From Lysobacter concretionis Ko07 = DSM 16239 (lineage in GTDB: Bacteria > Pseudomonadota > Gammaproteobacteria > Xanthomonadales > Xanthomonadaceae), in NCBI RefSeq assembly GCF_000768345.1, contig NZ_AVPS01000008.1, positions 124,001-188,000 on the forward strand: DNA of 64,000 nucleotides, written 5' to 3'. The notes beneath the pieces were generated by a model. That model searched no databases. It worked only from the letters and a program-made list of their open reading frames with translations, and was not told where the DNA came from. The position numbers and the translations under genes are program-made. Positions 12,349 through 20,641 of the stretch are shown in pieces. Numbering within the stretch: the stretch's first letter is position 1; every line of letters starts with the position of its first letter.

Positions 12349-13059
12349 TCAGGCGGACGCTTCGACCGGCTTGCGGACCAGCCCCGCCCCGGCCGCCATA
12401 TCCGTCGCCATGCCATCGACTATGTGCACGTTGCGCTGCGCGCGCGCGGCCAGTTCCGGATCGTGGGTCACCATCACGATGGTGGTGCCTTCGGCGTTGA
12501 TCTCCTCCAGCATCTCCATCACGCCGCGGGCCATCTGCGAGTCCAGGTTGCCGGTTGGCTCATCCGCCAGCAGCAGGCGCGGGCTGCCGGCCAGTGCACG
12601 CGCGATCGCCGCGCGCTGCTGCTGGCCGCCGGACAGTTCGGCCGGGTAATGCTTCATGCGCGAGCCCAGTCCGACCCGCGCCAGTGCGCTTTCGATGCGC
12701 TGCCTGCGGTCGGCCGCCGACATGCCGCGGTAGCGCAGCGGCACGTCGACGTTGTCGAACAGGTTGAGGTCGGGAATCAGGTTGAAGCTCTGGAAGATGA
12801 AGCCGATCTTGCGGTTGCGCAGCTTCGAGCGGGCGTCGTCGGACAACGTGCTGACATCCTCGCCGTCGAGCCGGTAGGTACCGCTGCTGAAGGTTTCCAG
12901 CAGGCCGGCGATGTTGAGGAAGGTGGTCTTGCCCGAACCCGACGGGCCGGTGACGGCGACGAACTCGCCTTCGCGCACGTGCAGGTCGAGCGCGCGCAGG
13001 GCGTGGGTCTCGACCAGTTCGGTGCGGTAGACCTTGGTGACGGCGTGCATCTGCAGCAT
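12349..13059 (-). CDS. MacB/LolD-type ABC transporter ATPase
   Basis: A 236-residue ATP-binding subunit. Walker A GPSGSGKTT lies near residues 38-46, the Q-loop near 90, the signature AELSGGQQQR near 140, Walker B LLLADEPTG near 160 and the H-loop VMVTHD near 193. This class (MacB/LolD/FtsE-like) drives tripartite efflux or lipid release by mechanotransmission. It lies between the membrane-fusion protein gene and the two permease genes. Confidence 0.92.
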   Translation of the reverse strand: MLQMHAVTKVYRTELVETHALRALDLHVREGEFVAVTGPSGSGKTTFLNIAGLLETFSSGTYRLDGEDVSTLSDDARSKLRNRKIGFIFQSFNLIPDLNLFDNVDVPLRYRGMSAADRRQRIESALARVGLGSRMKHYPAELSGGQQQRAAIARALAGSPRLLLADEPTGNLDSQMARGVMEMLEEINAEGTTIVMVTHDPELAARAQRNVHIVDGMATDMAAGAGLVRKPVEASA

Positions 13060-13140
13060 GGGGAAACTCCGTGGTTTGCGGCGGCCGGTGGCCGGCCGTG
13101 AATGGGGATGTGGGTGAAGGCGCAGGCGGGGTGGCAGTGG

Positions 13141-14424
13141 CTACAGCCCGCTGATGCGGACCCGTTCGGCATCGCCGAACTGGTCCGCGCCGGAGACCAC
13201 GACGCGGTCGCCGGGCGCAAGGCCTTCGACGACTTCCACCGCGCCGATGCTGCTGACGCCGGTCTGGATGCGCTTTCGGACCGCAATGTTGCCATCCATC
13301 ACGTAGGCGAGGTTGCCGCTGCCTTGCTCCAGGAACGGGCCGCGCTCGACCATCAGCACGTCTTCGCGGGTGTCCAGCACGACGCGCGCGCGCATGCGCT
13401 GGTTCTGCCGCAGGCCGGGCGGTTGCTGGTCGGCAAAGCGCAGGCGCGCGGTGACCTCGCCGTTGACCACTTCCGGGGACACCGCCGACACCGTGGCCGG
13501 ATACGGTTCGCCACCACCGCCGGTCAGTTGCGCCGACATGCCGATGGCCAGATCGCGGGCGAAGCTCTCCGGCACCTTGACCTCGACCTCGAACCGGGTC
13601 AGGTCGACCACGCCCAGCACCGGCGCGTTGGCGGCGACGTTCGCGCGCTGCTCGACCAGCACCTGGCCGACCTGGCCGTCGAACGGCGCGCGCAGGGTCA
13701 GCGCGTCCACCTGCCGCTGCAATTCGGTGACCACCGAGCGCTGGCGGTCGGCCAGCAACTGCTTGTTGCGGCTGTCGAGATTCGCGCCCTGGCCCTGCAG
13801 GGAAAACTCGCGGCGGGCGTGGATCAGCCCCAGATCGGCCTTCTTGAGCGCATCGTCGGCGCGCGCCACGTCGATCTGCGAGACCGCGCCGCCCTCGAAG
13901 CCCTTGCTGAAGCGCTGCAGGTCGCGCTCGGCCGCCTGGCGATCCACGCTGGCCTGGTCCAGCGCGCGTTGCGCCGCCGACAACGCGACCTGTGCGTCCA
14001 GCGCCGCGCGCCCGGCCTCGGCTTCCAGACTGGCCAGGGTGGCCTGCTCCTGCGCGAGCTGGCTGCGCAGCTCGGGACTGTCGATGACCGCCAGTTCCGT
14101 GCCCTGCTCCACCACGTCGCCGGCGACCACGTTGAGGCTGACCGTGCCGCCAGCAATCGCGTACAGGGTCGGGCTGTTGGCGGCGATCACGCGGCCGTCG
14201 GCGGAGATGTCGCGGACCAGGTCGCCGCGGGTCACCGTGGCCACGCGCACCCGCGCGGCATCGAAGGAGCGGCTGCCGGCACTCCAGCCCGACACCAGCC
14301 AGCCGGCCAGCAACAGCACGGCGACCCCGATCGCGCCGCCCAGCAGCCAGCGCCGACGTTTGCGCGCCTGCCCGGAAGTGGCGGCAACGGGTTGGTCCTG
14401 GCCGGAGGTGTCGCGGATGCTCAT
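13141..14424 (-). CDS. Periplasmic membrane-fusion protein (HlyD/MacA-like)
   Basis: A 427-residue adaptor with one N-terminal anchor helix (about residues 27-45, LLGGAIGVAVLLLAGWLVSG), a biotinyl-lipoyl half-domain around VSLNVVAGDVVEQGTELAVID, a long coiled-coil hairpin (about 125-240), then the second lipoyl half and beta-barrel (LRAPFDGQVGQVLVEQRANV). It should link the ABC transporter to an outer-membrane channel. As first gene of the six-gene block, it sits directly behind the sigma-54 promoter. Confidence 0.88.
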   Translation of the reverse strand: MSIRDTSGQDQPVAATSGQARKRRRWLLGGAIGVAVLLLAGWLVSGWSAGSRSFDAARVRVATVTRGDLVRDISADGRVIAANSPTLYAIAGGTVSLNVVAGDVVEQGTELAVIDSPELRSQLAQEQATLASLEAEAGRAALDAQVALSAAQRALDQASVDRQAAERDLQRFSKGFEGGAVSQIDVARADDALKKADLGLIHARREFSLQGQGANLDSRNKQLLADRQRSVVTELQRQVDALTLRAPFDGQVGQVLVEQRANVAANAPVLGVVDLTRFEVEVKVPESFARDLAIGMSAQLTGGGGEPYPATVSAVSPEVVNGEVTARLRFADQQPPGLRQNQRMRARVVLDTREDVLMVERGPFLEQGSGNLAYVMDGNIAVRKRIQTGVSSIGAVEVVEGLAPGDRVVVSGADQFGDAERVRISGL

Positions 14425-14467
14425 TCGGGTCTGCCCTGGGTATGTCGACGATCTATCAAGATAGTCA

Positions 14468-14485
14468 AAGCAGGTTCCATGCCAA
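14468..14485 (-). promoter_or_regulatory. Sigma-54 (RpoN) promoter for the exporter/two-component block
   Basis: Read on the minus strand, TTGGCATGGAACCTGCTT matches the -24/-12 consensus YTGGCACG-N4-TTGCW at all but two positions. The invariant GG and GC are exactly spaced. Predicted transcription starts near 14458, leaving about 34 nt before the membrane-fusion protein ATG. The same block encodes an NtrC-type activator with an intact GAYTGA loop, which supports the call. Confidence 0.7.
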
Positions 14486-14530
14486 ACCCCAAGCGATTGA
14501 TTTGAAAGAAAAACACTGCCAGCCGCCTGC

Positions 14531-14563
14531 GTCCGCCGGACGGTTCCGGGTGTCCGCGCGGAC
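14531..14563. promoter_or_regulatory. Tandem palindromes, candidate enhancer (UAS) for the NtrC-type regulator
   Basis: Two copies of one dyad lie upstream of the sigma-54 promoter: GTCCG-C-CGGAC at 14531-14541 and GTCCG-CG-CGGAC at 14552-14563 (within TGTCCGCGCGGACA). Their centres are 21.5 bp apart, two helical turns, and about 78 and 100 bp upstream of the predicted start. That is classic activator spacing. A weaker half-site is at 14580-14591. Confidence 0.6.
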
Positions 14564-14643
14564 AGCCTGCCGGTCGGTCGTCCGGCCGGTGCGGGGTCGC
14601 CTTCCCGGCTAAACTGTCCGGCTTACCTGCAGGAGTTCTCGCC

Positions 14644-16473
14644 ATGTGTGGAATCGTCGGTGCGATCGCGGATCGCGATGTGGTCCCGGTCCTGATCGAA
14701 GGCCTGAAGCGGCTGGAATACCGCGGCTACGATTCCGCCGGCATCGCCGTGATCAACGACCAGGAAGTGCGCCGCGTACGCCGCACCGGCCGCGTGGCGG
14801 AGATGGAAGGCGCGGCGCTGGCCGAGGGTTTCCAGGCCCAGCTCGGCATCGGCCACACCCGCTGGGCGACCCACGGCGGCGTGACCGAGGCCAACGCCCA
14901 CCCGCACGTCAGCGCCGGCGTCGCGCTGGTGCACAACGGCATCATCGAGAACCACGACGAGCAGCGCGAAAAACTCATCGCGATGGGCTACGTGTTCGAG
15001 TCGCAGACCGATACCGAGGTCATCGCCCACCTGATCCATTCGCACCTGACCGAAGGCAAGGACCTGCTGCACGCGGTGCAGGCGGCGGTGCATGAGCTGC
15101 ACGGCGCGTACGCGCTGGCGGTGGTGAGCCGCAAGGAGCCGGGTCGCCTGATCGCCGCGCGCATGGGCTGCCCGCTGCTGATCGGCCTGGGCGAGGGCGA
15201 GAACTTCATCGCCAGCGACGTCTCCGCGATCCTGCAGGCGACCCGCAAGGTGATCTTCCTGGAAGAGGGCGACACCGCCGAGATCACCCGCGACAGCGTC
15301 ACGGTGTTCGGCCCGGACAACGCCCGGATCGAGCGCGAGGTGCACCTGTCGGACGTGTCGCTGGCGTCGCTGGAGCTCGGCCCGTACAGCCACTTCATGC
15401 AGAAGGAGATCCACGAGCAGCCGCGCGCGATCGCCGACACCATCGAGGGCGTGATCGACGCCGGCACCTTCTCCGCCGAGCTGTTCGGTGACGACGCGGC
15501 GGACGTGCTGGCCGGTATCGAGGGCGTGCAGATCCTCGCCTGCGGCACCAGCTACTACGCCGGCATGACCGCGCGCTACTGGATCGAGGCGATCGCCGGG
15601 CTGCCGTGCTCGGTGGAGATCGCCAGCGAATACCGCTACCGCGACGTGGTCGCCAACCCGAAGCACCTGATCATCACCCTGTCGCAGTCGGGCGAGACGC
15701 TGGACACGATGGAGGCGCTGAAATACGCCAAGTCGCTGGGCCAGGAGCGGACGCTGTCGATCTGCAACGTGCCCGAAAGCGCGATCCCGCGCGCCAGCCG
15801 GCTGGTCTGCTACACCCGCGCCGGTGCCGAGATCGGCGTTGCCTCGACCAAGGCGTTCACGACCCAGCTGGTCGCGCTGTTCACCCTGACCGCAACCCTG
15901 GCCAAGCTGCGCGGCCGCCTCGATGAAGCGCGCGAAGCCGAGTACCTCGACGCCCTGCGCCACCTGCCCGGCAGCGTGCAGCACGCGCTCAACCTGGAGC
16001 CGCAGATCACCGCCTGGTCGGAGCATTTCGCACCGAAGGAGCACGCGCTGTTCCTCGGCCGTGGCGTGCATTACCCGATCGCGCTGGAAGGCGCGCTCAA
16101 GCTCAAGGAAATCTCCTACATCCACGCCGAGGCCTACCCCGCCGGCGAGCTCAAGCACGGCCCGCTGGCGCTGGTGACCGACGCCATGCCGGTGGTGGTG
16201 ATCGCCCCCAACGACAGCCTGCTGGAGAAGGTGAAATCCAACATGCAGGAAGTCCGCGCCCGCGGCGGCGAGCTGTTCGTGTTCACCGACGAGGAAAGCC
16301 AGTTCGGCCCCTCCGAAGGCGTCCACGTCATCCGCGCCCCCCGCCACGTCGGCGTGCTCTCGCCCGTGATCCACACCATCCCGGTGCAACTGCTCGCCTA
16401 CCATGTCGCCCTGGCCCGCGGCACCGATGTGGACAAGCCGAGGAACCTGGCCAAGTCGGTGACGGTGGAGTAA
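14644..16473 (+). CDS. glmS: Glutamine-fructose-6-phosphate aminotransferase
   Basis: GlmS (609 aa) makes glucosamine-6-phosphate from fructose-6-P and glutamine, the first step to UDP-GlcNAc. The Ntn-type glutaminase domain starts [12 protein letters not shown], with the catalytic Cys2 exposed after Met removal and the [10 protein letters not shown] block at about 27-36. Two SIS sugar-isomerase domains follow (about 290-425 and 460-600), ending KSVTVE as usual. ATG 14644 has AGGAG upstream. There is no glmS ribozyme; the 5' region instead holds the divergent sigma-54 promoter region. Confidence 0.97.
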   Translation: MCGIVGAIADRDVVPVLIEGLKRLEYRGYDSAGIAVINDQEVRRVRRTGRVAEMEGAALAEGFQAQLGIGHTRWATHGGVTEANAHPHVSAGVALVHNGIIENHDEQREKLIAMGYVFESQTDTEVIAHLIHSHLTEGKDLLHAVQAAVHELHGAYALAVVSRKEPGRLIAARMGCPLLIGLGEGENFIASDVSAILQATRKVIFLEEGDTAEITRDSVTVFGPDNARIEREVHLSDVSLASLELGPYSHFMQKEIHEQPRAIADTIEGVIDAGTFSAELFGDDAADVLAGIEGVQILACGTSYYAGMTARYWIEAIAGLPCSVEIASEYRYRDVVANPKHLIITLSQSGETLDTMEALKYAKSLGQERTLSICNVPESAIPRASRLVCYTRAGAEIGVASTKAFTTQLVALFTLTATLAKLRGRLDEAREAEYLDALRHLPGSVQHALNLEPQITAWSEHFAPKEHALFLGRGVHYPIALEGALKLKEISYIHAEAYPAGELKHGPLALVTDAMPVVVIAPNDSLLEKVKSNMQEVRARGGELFVFTDEESQFGPSEGVHVIRAPRHVGVLSPVIHTIPVQLLAYHVALARGTDVDKPRNLAKSVTVE

Positions 16474-16506
16474 CCGGGCCCGGAAATTCTCCGCGCCTCA
16501 AGCGAC

Positions 16507-18192
16507 CTACGATCCGCGGATGGTCTCGCTCACCGGCTCGGTGAGCGCCTGCGGGCCCGAGGTTGGCACAGCGTGCAGATCGCTGGGCTGGCGCTCGATC
16601 ATCCGCCGCACCCGAGGCCCGTCGGGGCCGCAGTGCAGCGCGCGCAGCTGCGCCGGAATGGTCGCGTCGTCGTGGGTGAGACGGCTGTTGTGGCGGACGT
16701 AGTCAAGCCAGGTCGGGGTCAGGTAGCGCTCGATCCAGACCTGCGGATCGGCGAGATCGCGCAGCACACGCCAGTGGCGGGCGCCGTCGCGGCGCCGGAT
16801 GCGTCGCCGCTCCGCCATCGCGCCAAGGAACGCCGGCACGTCCTCGTCGCGGATGCGGTATTCGATCGTGATCACCACCGGTCCGGTACGCGGCTGGATG
16901 GGCACGGCGGTGGCGGGCTCCTGCCAGTGGCTGAACGGATCCAGGTTGAGTTCGGTCAGCCGGGCCAGCGGACGCCAGAACCCCAGCAGCGCGCAGGCGA
17001 GCATGACCAGCGCTGCCGCCAGCAAGGACATGCGCACGTCGCCGTGGTCGGCCATGATCCCCCACAGCCAGCTGCCCAGCGCGATGCCGGCGAACGCCGC
17101 CATCTGGTACAGCGACAGCGCGCGCGCCACGACCCAGCGCGGCGTGGACAGCTGCACCGTCACGTTGAACGTCGACAACGCCAGCACCCACGACGCGCCG
17201 CCCAGCATCAGCGCCACCATCGTCAACAGCAGCCAGCTGCTCATGGCGGCAACCGCCGCGGCAATCGCGAAGGCGATGCAGGACCAGCGGACCAGGCCTT
17301 CGGTTGACAGCAGGTCGCGCAGGCGCGTGCTGCCCATCGCACCGGCGATCGCGCCCAGGCCGAATGCACCGAGTAGCAGGCCATAGGTCAGCGGTCCGCC
17401 CGCGACCAGGTCCCTGGCAACCAGCGGCATCAGTGCCATGACCGCGCTCGCGCCGGCGCCAAAGACGAAGGCGCGGCCGAGGACGGCGCGGATGGCGGGC
17501 GACATGACCACGTAGCGCACGCCCGCAGCCATCGCGCTGCCGAGCGCTTCGCGCGGCAGCAGCTGCGGATTCGGCGGCGGGCGCCAGCGCGCCAGCACCA
17601 CGAGCAAAGCGACATAGCTGACGGCATTGATCCCGAACGCCGCCGCCGCGCCGGCAGCCGCAACGATCGCACCGCCAAGCGCCGGGCCGACGCTGCGCGC
17701 GATGTTGAAGCCCATGCTGTTGAGGGCGACGGCGCCCGGCAGTTCCGCCCGCGGCACCATGTCGCCGACCGAGGCCTGCCACGCCGGCGCATTGAATGCC
17801 GCGCCGCAGCCGATGAGAAAAGTAAAAAGCAGCAGCAGCCACGGCGTGATCAGGCCCGACCAGGCGCACAGCGCCAGCGCGACCGACACCAGCAACATGA
17901 ACAGCTGCGCGCCGAACATCATCCTGCGGCGGTCGTAGTTGTCCGCCATGGCGCCCGCGACCAGCGAGAACAGCATGACCGGCAGGGCGACGGAGGCCTG
18001 CACCAGCGCGACCATGTCGGCTGACTTGGCGATCGAGATCATCAGCCAGGACGCGCCGACCGACTGGATCATGCCGCCGAAGTTCGAGGACGCACTGGCG
18101 AACCAGACCTGGCGGAAGATCGGATAGCGCATCGCCGACAGCGCCGAAGGACGCTGCGCTGGATCAGTCACGCGGTTGGGAGTGTGTGCCAT
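16507..18192 (-). CDS. MFS exporter with soluble C-terminal domain (EntS/MFS_3-like)
   Basis: A 561-residue transporter with about eleven to twelve membrane segments in residues 20-420 and a long cytoplasmic tail of about 130 residues (from VITIEYRIRDEDVPAFL). That tail is typical of the MFS_3 (enterobactin exporter-like) family. The substrate is unknown. It is transcribed divergently from the Mn riboswitch/TerC-family gene, with about 125 bp between its start and the riboswitch. Confidence 0.82.
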   Translation of the reverse strand: MAHTPNRVTDPAQRPSALSAMRYPIFRQVWFASASSNFGGMIQSVGASWLMISIAKSADMVALVQASVALPVMLFSLVAGAMADNYDRRRMMFGAQLFMLLVSVALALCAWSGLITPWLLLLFTFLIGCGAAFNAPAWQASVGDMVPRAELPGAVALNSMGFNIARSVGPALGGAIVAAAGAAAAFGINAVSYVALLVVLARWRPPPNPQLLPREALGSAMAAGVRYVVMSPAIRAVLGRAFVFGAGASAVMALMPLVARDLVAGGPLTYGLLLGAFGLGAIAGAMGSTRLRDLLSTEGLVRWSCIAFAIAAAVAAMSSWLLLTMVALMLGGASWVLALSTFNVTVQLSTPRWVVARALSLYQMAAFAGIALGSWLWGIMADHGDVRMSLLAAALVMLACALLGFWRPLARLTELNLDPFSHWQEPATAVPIQPRTGPVVITIEYRIRDEDVPAFLGAMAERRRIRRRDGARHWRVLRDLADPQVWIERYLTPTWLDYVRHNSRLTHDDATIPAQLRALHCGPDGPRVRRMIERQPSDLHAVPTSGPQALTEPVSETIRGS

Positions 18193-18318
18193 CAGGAGCC
18201 TGACCGAAGGGAGCGGCGGCCATTGGGCCAGAATCTTCGTAGGACATGATGGGCATGGTACCGCCGGGCGTCGCCGACATTGGTATTCAACCCCCCAAAG
18301 CGCGTGCTAGTCTCCGCG

Positions 18319-18420
18319 CTCGAAGGGGAGTAGCTCCCGAACGCTGTACCCGTCAATACGAGCTTCGGCTCCGGCGCAGCGGCATGGCCTCCACGGCCAT
18401 GCGAGCAAGACCTTCGCGAG
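18319..18420 (+). promoter_or_regulatory. yybP-ykoY (Mn2+) riboswitch
   Basis: The region upstream of the TerC-family gene has the conserved yybP-ykoY landmarks. A P1 helix pairs CTCGAAGG (18319-18326) with CCTTCGCGAG (18411-18420). The 5' box GGGGAGTAGC lies at 18325-18334, CTGTACCCGTCAATACG follows, and the second metal-binding box is GCAAGACCTTCG. Known members bind Mn2+ and switch on manganese exporters, including TerC/Alx-type proteins. It ends about 97 nt before the start codon, leaving room for an expression platform. Confidence 0.88.
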
Positions 18421-18517
18421 TCACTGCATGGCACCGGTCACCACCGGTGTCGCGCAGCGGCGACCGACTGCGTGCTGGCATTCCGCCAGCAGGTCGGCAA
18501 CGCGAAGGAAGCATCCG

Positions 18518-19252
18518 ATGGAAACTCTCGCCAATCCCGAACTGTGGGTCGCGCTCGCCACGCTGACCGCGCTGGAACTCGTGCTCGGGATCGACAACAT
18601 CATCTTCATCTCGATCCTGGCCGGGCGGCTGCCGGTCCACCAGCGCGACCGGGCGCGCAAGATCGGCATCCTGCTGGCCGCCGTTTCCCGGCTCCTGCTG
18701 CTGTTTACGATCGTCTGGATCATCGGTCTGACCGCGCCGTTGTTCAGTCTCCTCGGGCAGACGTTCTCGTGGCGCGACCTGATCCTGATCGGCGGTGGCC
18801 TGTTCCTGATCGCCAAGGCCACCCATGAAATCCACCAGAAGGTCGAAGGGGCATCGCAGCATGTCGTCTCGGCCGCGACCGCATCGTTCGCTGCCGTCCT
18901 GGCCCAGATCATGGTGCTCGACATCGTGTTCTCGCTGGACTCGATCATCACCGCCGTCGGTATGGTCGACGAGCGCTGGGTGATGGTGACCGCGATCGTG
19001 ATCTCGATCGTCTTCATGCTGGCGTTTGCGCGCCCGATCAGCGAGTTCGTCGAACGCCACCCGACGGTCAAGATACTGGCGCTGAGCTTCCTGCTGATGA
19101 TCGGCCTGGTGCTGATCGCCGACGGCTTCGGCGTGCATATCCCGAAGGGCTACGTGTACGCGGCCATGGCGTTCTCGGTGTTCGTCGAGCTGATCAACCT
19201 GTGGATCCGTCGCCGCGCCGGGGCGCCACAGGTCGGCGCGCCCGTGGCCTGA
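18518..19252 (+). CDS. TerC-family integral membrane protein, probable Mn2+ exporter
   Basis: A 244-residue protein with seven to eight membrane segments and the TerC signature acidic motifs LVLGIDNIIFISILAGRLP (about residues 20-38) and MVLDIVFSLDSIITAVG. TerC/Alx/YkoY proteins export Mn2+ and help metallate secreted proteins. ATG 18518 is chosen over the longer frame (which would translate the riboswitch), giving METLANPELW with AAGGAAGC upstream. The riboswitch argues strongly for manganese-dependent expression. Confidence 0.87.
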   Translation: METLANPELWVALATLTALELVLGIDNIIFISILAGRLPVHQRDRARKIGILLAAVSRLLLLFTIVWIIGLTAPLFSLLGQTFSWRDLILIGGGLFLIAKATHEIHQKVEGASQHVVSAATASFAAVLAQIMVLDIVFSLDSIITAVGMVDERWVMVTAIVISIVFMLAFARPISEFVERHPTVKILALSFLLMIGLVLIADGFGVHIPKGYVYAAMAFSVFVELINLWIRRRAGAPQVGAPVA

Positions 19253-19258
19253 CCGCCG

Positions 19259-19957
19259 CTACCCGAACCGCATCGCCATGAAGGCTTCCCTGGCGGCGCC
19301 GACGACACTTCCATCGTCTGCCTGGGTTGGCGGGCTGGTCTTGACCAGCTTCCGGCCGCGAAGGAACAGCTTGATGCCGAAGAAAATGGTGCCGGCGCGG
19401 ATCAGGAACGTGACGGCGCCGATCACCAGAAGCAGCAGTCCCAGGCCCAGTCCGCCCCATCGGATCGCCTTCCGGGTGCCGAGCTCGAGCACTCCCCTGG
19501 AAGGTGCTGCGGCGAGGTAGTGGACATCGACCGGCTCACCGATGCTCCGGTTGCAGGTCCTGTCGGAGCCGAAGCCCGAGTTGACGGTGTAGTCCCTGCC
19601 GTCAACGGTGTAGCTGGCGTCGTAGGAGCAGGTCCTGCTGCCGTCGTCCTTGTCGACCCTCGGTGCTGATATGCGCGAGATGGAGCCCGCAACCACGGAG
19701 TCGACCTGCGGGACTTGCACGATGAAAAACGCGCCGGCCGCGATGGCCAGACCCATGATGGAAAGCACGAGCGCGCCGAAGATTCCCGCGCGGGATTTCG
19801 TTCTGTTGAAGGGGTTTTCCAGCCCGACCAAACCATCGGCCACCAGCAGCCCGCCGACGGCCTGGCAGACGCGGCCGGCGGTACGGGGATTTTCCCCCTC
19901 GTGCCTGCGGACGATGTCGCTGGCACCGGACTTGAGTCTTGCGATCTGCTTGAACAT
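19259..19957 (-). CDS. DUF3592-like membrane protein
   Basis: A 232-residue protein with two to three membrane segments (about 65-90 and 175-205) flanking an extracytoplasmic domain. That domain carries Cys residues in GSRTCSYDASYTVDG and SDRTCNRSIGEPVDVHY, plus the YTVDGRDY pattern of DUF3592 proteins. The function of the family is unknown. ATG 19957 (MFKQIARLKSG) is preferred to the long upstream frame. It converges on the TerC-family gene with six bases between stop codons. Confidence 0.6.
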   Translation of the reverse strand: MFKQIARLKSGASDIVRRHEGENPRTAGRVCQAVGGLLVADGLVGLENPFNRTKSRAGIFGALVLSIMGLAIAAGAFFIVQVPQVDSVVAGSISRISAPRVDKDDGSRTCSYDASYTVDGRDYTVNSGFGSDRTCNRSIGEPVDVHYLAAAPSRGVLELGTRKAIRWGGLGLGLLLLVIGAVTFLIRAGTIFFGIKLFLRGRKLVKTSPPTQADDGSVVGAAREAFMAMRFG

Positions 19958-20289
19958 GGGAATCCTGCCCGGATCGGGCCGGTTGGCGATCAGGCGCTCG
20001 AAGGCCTGCCTGACAGCGTGGAAAATTGATGGCGCGGCGGATGTCCGCGTTCGGAAGTGATGTGGTTTGTCTGGTGGTCGTGCCGCCGTGTCGGTGGGTC
20101 TTCGGCGGGCCGGACTGTCCATCGCTGGCAGCCCGCTCACCAGTACACGAGCCCCGATGCGGGATCCGGACAGCGGCGGAGGCTGTCCCAACCCGGCTGG
20201 CTGCCGCGGCAGCGTTTCGCTGCAGTTGGGGCGCTTCCGGAACAGGTCCTTTGCCGCGGCGCCGGCCGATGGCGTAGACTTCGCCGGCT
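19958..20289. other. Intergenic region before the cobalamin riboswitch
   Basis: About 330 bp between the start of the DUF3592-like gene and the cobalamin riboswitch. I see no convincing ORF, repeat or RNA. It should hold the two divergent promoters, but I could not pick out clear -35/-10 boxes in this GC-rich sequence. Confidence 0.4.
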
Positions 20290-20506
20290 TTCAGGTGACC
20301 TGTGGACACTCCCGTCCGCAGGTTGAAACGGGAAGCCGGTGACCTCCATCACGTCCTCATGGACCGGGGATGGAGCATTCCGGCGCTGCCCCCGCAACGG
20401 TAAGCGAGACGAGTCGAAGCACGTCGCCACTGTGCACTGCACGGGAAGGCGCTTCGGCGGCAACGGCACGACCGTTGCGCTCGCGAGTCCGGAGACCGGC
20501 CTGGAA
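20290..20506 (+). promoter_or_regulatory. Cobalamin riboswitch
   Basis: The 5' region of btuB carries the conserved boxes of the B12 riboswitch: CGGGAAGCCGGTGA (about 20329-20342), the B12 box with its complement GCTGCCCCCGCAACGGTAAGCG-type core at 20385-20406, and the 3' segment GAGTCCGGAGACCGGCC (about 20484-20501). Cobalamin binding is expected to shut off btuB. About 135 nt separate it from the start codon, enough for an expression platform. Confidence 0.92.
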
Positions 20507-20641
20507 GTCGACTGGTTGCGACGCGGCGGGCGTTGCGGCGGCGTGCCGTCGTCCGCCCGGCATCTCCGCAGCTCTCCCGCCTTGTCCAACTCCCCTTTCT
20601 TGCCGGCGCGGGCGTGCGTCGGCGCCTGGAGTTTCCCGACA

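Noticed and set aside
14425-14643. A glmS ribozyme upstream of glmS
   Set aside because: That ribozyme is typical of Gram-positive bacteria and no matching core is visible. The region is better explained by the divergent sigma-54 promoter and enhancer dyads.
14623-16404. A 593-codon minus-strand open frame opposite glmS
   Set aside because: Antisense to a clear glmS; the composition (His/Gly/Asp/Val-rich) is the usual shadow pattern.
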